NCBI GenBank assembly: GCA_033675545.1
Contig: JAWDGP010007464.1
Location: forward strand, 80,001 to 144,000
Reading direction: 5' to 3'
DNA: 64,000 bases
DNA from: Elysia crispata
Taxonomy: Eukaryota; Mollusca; Gastropoda; Plakobranchidae
The position numbers and the translations under genes are program-made. Position 1 is the stretch's first letter. Every line of letters starts with the position of its first letter. The notes under the pieces are model-generated. The model was not told the origin of the DNA. It saw nothing but the letters and a program-made list of their open reading frames with translations, and did no database searches. Below, one piece after another: positions 57,804 through 64,000 of this stretch.

Positions 57804-58862
57804 TTAAATTTTCCATGAGGTGACCCGATCTGGTGATGGAATTACCGACCAATTGGGAGAATGGACGCCTGTTGCAAGCCAATTGAAATCATCTACCTTG
57901 TCCCAGTTGTTTCGCTGCTTTGAGAGGCCTGTGGCAGTATAGTCTTCTTCTAAGGTCTCATATTTCCAATTATAGGGAGCAAACTTGACCTTGTTGCAGT
58001 CTTCAATGATGGCTTTACTTGTCACATGAATGTAGAATTCTGAATTTGTTGTTGAGTGAATCCGCAGCTGTTGGCACGCAAGCACAAATGTACACTCAAT
58101 GCATTCTCTGATGAAAATAGAACCAGGTACTGGTCCACAAAATATTGTGCATCTATTTAATTTGTTAATATGAATAGCAGATGGTGCTCCATATAACAAT
58201 ACAGTACAGTTTGACAAATTCACTAAAGCTATGTCTTTCTGGTTAATTTCATTTGCATTTTTCTGTAACGTTTCACTAGTTCGGTCCACAAATTTACACG
58301 CAGCAAATTCTACTACAAGATCATCATCAGACTTAGTTGATGCAGATTTGGAAATTGCTAAATCTAAATTTTTTTCCACATCTTTAGTGTGTTTGCTGTC
58401 AAATCCAGAACCGTTCTTATTCTGCTTCTTGCTAAATGTAAACTTCTTCTTCGGCAAGAGTTGATCTCGGGTTTCTTGTATTTTGCTCTGGAGCAAAACT
58501 ATAACATTTTGTGCTGTCTTTAATTCGTAAGGAGGAAGAAACAATGCAGATTCCGACACGTTACGTTGAAGCTTTTGTACTCTTAGCGATAAACTGTCGA
58601 AGTGATCAATTAACTTGGAACGTTCCAAAGTGGATGACTCAGCCAACGATTTCTCTAAACTGAGTCGTTCAAATTTCAGTATTTCTAAAAAAGACTGGAG
58701 GCTCTCTTGTACCTTGTCATCCAGCCCATCTTGTTCCTCTCTTCTTCTTCGAACCGTCGCAAGTCTCTCTTCTTCTCTCCTTTGAAGTCTCTCGGCAACG
58801 CCTGGTTTGTGATCATCCGACATTCCATGAGAGACGTCAATCGTCCCCTTCCAGTCGGCCAT
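57804..58862 (-). CDS. TBCC: Tubulin-binding cofactor C (tubulin-specific chaperone C)
   Basis: Single-exon gene of 352 residues, close to the usual TBCC length. TBCC acts in the cytosol with cofactors A, B, D and E and stimulates GTP hydrolysis on beta-tubulin to release native tubulin dimers. Residues about 20-140 are charged and helical (ERLQRREEERLATVRRR, SLSLRVQKLQRNV), like the TBCC N-terminal three-helix domain. Residues about 178-325 are the C-CAP/cofactor C-like beta-helix (LVNLSNCTVLLYGAPSAIHI, CTIFCGPVPGSIFI, ECTFVLACQQLRIHSTTNSE). R267 in QQLR is the arginine finger shared with human TBCC and RP2. KFAPYNWKY and DKVDDFNWL complete the domain. The start ATG has A at -3 and G at +4. 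RP2 is less likely: the protein begins MADWKG, without an N-terminal acylation site, and lacks the C-terminal kinase-like domain. Confidence 0.94.
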   Translation of the reverse strand: MADWKGTIDVSHGMSDDHKPGVAERLQRREEERLATVRRRREEQDGLDDKVQESLQSFLEILKFERLSLEKSLAESSTLERSKLIDHFDSLSLRVQKLQRNVSESALFLPPYELKTAQNVIVLLQSKIQETRDQLLPKKKFTFSKKQNKNGSGFDSKHTKDVEKNLDLAISKSASTKSDDDLVVEFAACKFVDRTSETLQKNANEINQKDIALVNLSNCTVLLYGAPSAIHINKLNRCTIFCGPVPGSIFIRECIECTFVLACQQLRIHSTTNSEFYIHVTSKAIIEDCNKVKFAPYNWKYETLEEDYTATGLSKQRNNWDKVDDFNWLATGVHSPNWSVIPSPDRVTSWKI

Positions 58863-60594
58863 TTTGATGTTGTCTGTTGGTTTTTAGTTATGATTCATTG
58901 CCGATTGTCGCACCCAGGTTATACAAAAATCAGATGTGTAATTTGTTCTGGTTTTATTATTGTTTTCAAAATCTCATGAATAAAAGTGAAATTATAATGA
59001 AAATTAGAAGTATTTGGCCCTGAGTCCGTAAATTAGAAATTTGTAAGAAAAATATCTAACACTGTAATGGAAAAAAAAAGAAAAGAAAATAGTGTACGTT
59101 GCTTTAAGCGATTCAGATTCGAAGCGAATAGCCTGTAACCATGACCACATAGCACAAACATTTGAAATAGTGAGCAGGGACGACCACAGTTTTAGCGAAA
59201 GCCTTATGAGGGAGAAACAAAGAGGAAAACTAGAAAGTTGTCCACCCGTGTCATTTAATCACATTGCCAAGCTTCAAAAAGGCGGAAATTGTGCAGATTT
59301 TAGCATTAACAATTACACAACATTATATTTAGATTCAATCTACCACAACTGTATGTACTTCTCTGCAATATCAGCATAGCCTTACTCAATAACGCAGACC
59401 TTAAATTTTTTCTTCTTCATTTTTTTTTAGTCAATTCTAACGATACCAGTCACTTTGAATAATTTCAAGTGATCTGAATCAAAACAAATGTATTATCTAT
59501 GTTTGATTGGATTGTTGTTGTTGTTGTTGTTGTTGTTGTTTTTTTTTTTTTTTTTTTTTTTTGTTTGTTTTTATTTTGGGTGAAAGGCGATACTGTAGAT
59601 CTGAGATCTCATCTATATGGGAGGATGAGTGTGGTGGGGGCTGATGAGTGTACGATCTCCAATTCTCGTGCGATTTCCTTGTTCTTGTCCACTTCAAGCG
59701 GGGTTCTCTGCCCTATCAAAATTGTGAGTTAGCTTTTAATGGGAATATATATCATTTCGATGCGCAGTTGTGCCTCTTTCAATCAAGTTTGTCTTGTCCA
59801 GGCCAAGACTGAAGCATGATGATTAAACGCATTTATCTGTCATAGATTCAAATCCAAACCTTTTGATAAATTTAGATCCATATGATGGAAATATTTTGGG
59901 TTTGTGTGTTTTGGAACAAGGCTGATCTAGACCAAGCAAAGAGATCGATGAGCCAATAGACAATTTAAAAGTCACTTGATAACTCAAATTGTCTAGCTAA
60001 TCCCCCTTCTCTCTCACTATACGTAATGTCTTCTCATTGCATTATTCTCGGAATGAAGGGTCATGTCGTTATAAATGTCTTTTACGCTTGGGGTCGTCTT
60101 AGGACAGCTGTTTTATATTTACTTCCACTGTTATTCTTTCAAGGGTGTCATTTCTCTTCACCTTGCATTTTTTCCTTAGTACTGTGACAAGCAAATTACC
60201 GAGAGTGAAAAACGATACTATTTGTGTATTTATTTTTTTTTTTTTTTTTTTGCTTGGGTGGGGAGGTGAATCTTGTGTTGTTTTTTAAGTGAAAAACTTT
60301 TTTTTTAATAACAGTCGCAGGTTTTCCAGAGAGGTAAAACGCTAGGACTGTTAGAAATGTTCCCTGCAGGTAGAATTAACCAGATGTCCTAAATGGCAAT
60401 ACGCTTATCTCTGTATTTTCTCTATCTGGTTAAAGCTCTTTCGAAACGCTGGATACGAGAAACGGAGGCAAAAACACTTAGAGGAAATCGTATGTATCTA
60501 TTTCTTGGTAGCTGCACGTAAAGAAAAAAAAAAGGATCATAAATAGATTGGTGTTTTACAACATTGGTCAAATATTTGTTACGGCCAAAAGACC
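58863..60594. other. Region upstream of TBCC, no gene recognised
   Basis: It probably holds the TBCC promoter next to 58863, but no TATA box or other motif is convincing. A 95-codon open frame at 59092-59379 (+) has no recognisable domain. A (GTT)n plus poly(T) run lies at 59509-59562 and a poly(T) run at about 60230-60251. Confidence 0.45.
59509..59562. repeat. (GTT)n and poly(T) run
   Basis: About ten GTT triplets followed by about 22 Ts. Confidence 0.93.
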
Positions 60595-61730
60595 CTTTTA
60601 GAAATAAGATACGATAAGATAAACTTTATTGGTTCCTTTTGGGGAAATTCAAAATGTACATGCCCATTAGTATAAAAAAAGACATAAAAACATACTATAA
60701 AAAAACACTTGCATTTGGAAAGTTTGATAAAATTTATAAATAAAATGAAAATATATGGAGCTAGTATTTATATAGAGAGTAAATTTAAAGTTAAGAAGAA
60801 TGTTAACGGGGAAAAAATATCATATAGCATTATTTTAAAATGTTTACCTTATAGATTTCATCAAATATGCTGAACAAAGTGAATAATAATGTTCAAGGTT
60901 ATATTTTTTTTAATCACATCTTAGAGCTAAAAGACTAGTATGGATATAACTATAGTATTATAATTAAGATTTGAAAAAGATATTGCACTCAGTTTTCTGC
61001 AGGCACAATAGTGGTATATGTTTTGACCTTTATCATTTTGATTTTGGTAGACAATAGTTTTAGTGTCTTGCTGTTCTAGTCTCTAGTACTCTGCACTTAC
61101 CGCTACGCTTTCTCTGTCAGCAGCCATATTCTTTTTGCAGTGGATGTGGCATATTTTATAATTTCTAACATTCTATTTGTTGAACTCCGTTAGAATAGGT
61201 CGCCCCGTTTTTAATTTACTACCCTCACCTTTCCTTTACGTTTTGTACAGCTTCTCATCTCCCGAATAAATGAGTACAAAAGTTAAATCGCTGCTGATCA
61301 TTGAAGAATAAAATATTTGAAGTAGATTTGGATTGATGTTAAAACAAATATACAATCTTGGTTAAACTTCACTAACATTTACATGTGTGTTATTTTTCCT
61401 CTTAAGTTTATTATATAGGATATCGTCAGGGTATTTAAAAGTTTCCATTCATTAACTTCTTTTCTTTAACTATTAATTTTTTATTATAGTTTCAGGATTG
61501 TTCTCTTATCTACGGAAATCTATCAACTTTTCTTTAGTTTTACTTATATTTAGGACTAGATGGTTCCGGTTACACCTGTCAAAGGAAGAGTTTATATCTT
61601 CTTCATAGTAAGTTAAGATCTTGAAAATTTAGAATCAACCGTATTAGTGCAGTTTCTTCTGCGTATTTGTTAATAATACATCATTATGTGCAGATCTGCA
61701 GTCTGATGTATATAAATGTATACATATATG

Positions 61731-61765
<35 letters not shown>
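61731..61765. repeat. (AT)n(AC)n microsatellite
   Basis: About ten AT dinucleotides followed by seven AC dinucleotides. Confidence 0.95.
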
Positions 61766-63017
<1,252 letters not shown>

Positions 63018-63450
63018 GTCTATGCCAAAGCGGGAAAGAAAGGCCTGCTATTGCTGAGGAAGCTGGAGGTCTTATCACGCCAGGCGGAGTTTTTCATTGA
63101 GTCATACTTCCGTCGCGCTGCTTAGCCCATCTTGTTAATGTAATACGTCGCTGTATATCTATATATATATATAAATGGTGATGAGACTATTCCTTGTTGG
63201 GTTCCAATATTTTTTTTTGATTATATAAAATGTTAAAGTGGGGCTTAATCTATCAAACTGTGCCCTGGATGTCGGATAATCTAGTACTCAAAGAATAAGA
63301 AGGACACAAAATCATTTTCAGTAACTTCTCACCCAATAAATGATGTTGAATAGAGTTACATGCGTTGCAGAAGCCATAGAACGTAAGACGAATGCTTACC
63401 CCAGGTTTGTTTAAATGAGCATGTTCGTGGGTTGTTGTTTTTAATAGCAT

Positions 63451-64000
63451 ATATAATAGCGCTATCTACGTTCTTGTTGTTTTGTTGTTGTTGTTGTTGT
63501 TGTTTGGTTGGTTGGTTGTTTTTTGTTTTTGTTTTTTGTTTGTTTGTTTTTGTGTTTTTTTTGTTTTGTTTTTTTTTGTTTTTTTGTCTTTTTGCTTAAT
63601 TCATAAGCATATTGGTCGGGATCGAAGATATTACAAATGATTTTCTTGTTATGAAGCACAATAGTTACATTTTTTTTTAAACTTTAATAACGCAAGATTT
63701 AAAGCGACAGGGCGTAAATTATTCATGTTTTTACAGGGTTTTTACTTTTTCTTTTTCTTTTTTTTTTTAATCATTTCCATACTCAACATTTCCTTTCAGT
63801 GTCTTACAATCATTCTTTTTTTTTTTTTATTTTTTTTTCGTCCACTCATCACTTTCATTCATTTCCACACTCGCTTCATATAGTTACTGTCAAAGTTCCT
63901 TTCTACCTTTTTTCCTGTATTTTTATTAACTCTGATACCCACCAGAAGAAAGCATGCAATACTATAACTTGTATTACATGTATAAGAGTAACTCTAAAAT
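63451..64000. other. Window end, low-complexity T-rich DNA
   Basis: (GTT)n and G/T-rich sequence at 63471-63592 and poly(T) runs beyond; no gene recognised. Confidence 0.6.

Noticed and set aside
59092..59379. 95-codon open frame upstream of TBCC
   Set aside because: No recognisable domain, low-complexity surroundings and no codon pattern unlike the flanks.

Overview
The window is animal (metazoan) nuclear DNA. It has many short exons with GT-AG introns, AT-rich introns full of mini- and microsatellites, tRNA-derived SINEs, LINE remnants and pogo/Tigger-like MITEs. The repeat types and the gene structure fit a mollusc, probably a gastropod. That placement is inference, because nothing in the sequence names the species.

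Positions 1-46359 (+) hold the 3' part of one giant nesprin gene (SYNE1/MSP-300 family). I could chain 45 coding exons with matching splice phases into one open frame of 2809 codons plus a stop; the 5' part lies upstream of the window. Exons 1-35 are spectrin-repeat rod. Exon 36 ends in a Ser/Pro/Arg-rich disordered linker, and exons 37-42 return to spectrin-like helices. Exon 43 is a Ser-rich linker, exon 44 is a 59-base phase-shifting exon, and exon 45 encodes the KASH domain: a leucine-rich membrane helix, then a lumenal tail with the SUN-linking cysteine 23 residues from the end and a terminal APPT. The protein would sit in the outer nuclear membrane and connect SUN proteins to the cytoskeleton. 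Because exon 44 is the only phase bridge to the KASH exon, its skipping, or retention of either intron beside it, would give a KASH-less protein.

The introns carry five minisatellite families, with units of 65/66, 82, 45, 31 and 59 bases, and a sixth (53 bases) lies 3' of the gene. There are three long (CT)n tracts, one of which serves as the polypyrimidine tract of exon 13. There is also a 34-base-arm hairpin, two tRNA-derived SINE heads and a SINE-body copy. The 3' UTR runs to about 48270, with AATAAA signals at 46598 and 48246.

Positions 48.3-57.8 kb are intergenic and rich in mobile elements. Two inverted copies of a pogo/Tigger-like MITE occur here. One of them, together with a LINE 3' end, is nested inside a second TA-flanked inverted-repeat element (54383-56024). 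A third MITE lies at 56426-56871.

Positions 57804-58862 (-) are an intronless gene for tubulin-binding cofactor C (TBCC), with the helical N-terminal part, the C-CAP/cofactor C-like domain and the expected arginine finger. It is convergent with the nesprin gene.

Positions 59-64 kb hold no convincing gene. Most of 60.6-63.45 kb is a decayed LINE on the minus strand, recognisable from reverse-transcriptase blocks A, B and C and a typical 3' tail, and split by about 1.4 kb of other sequence.
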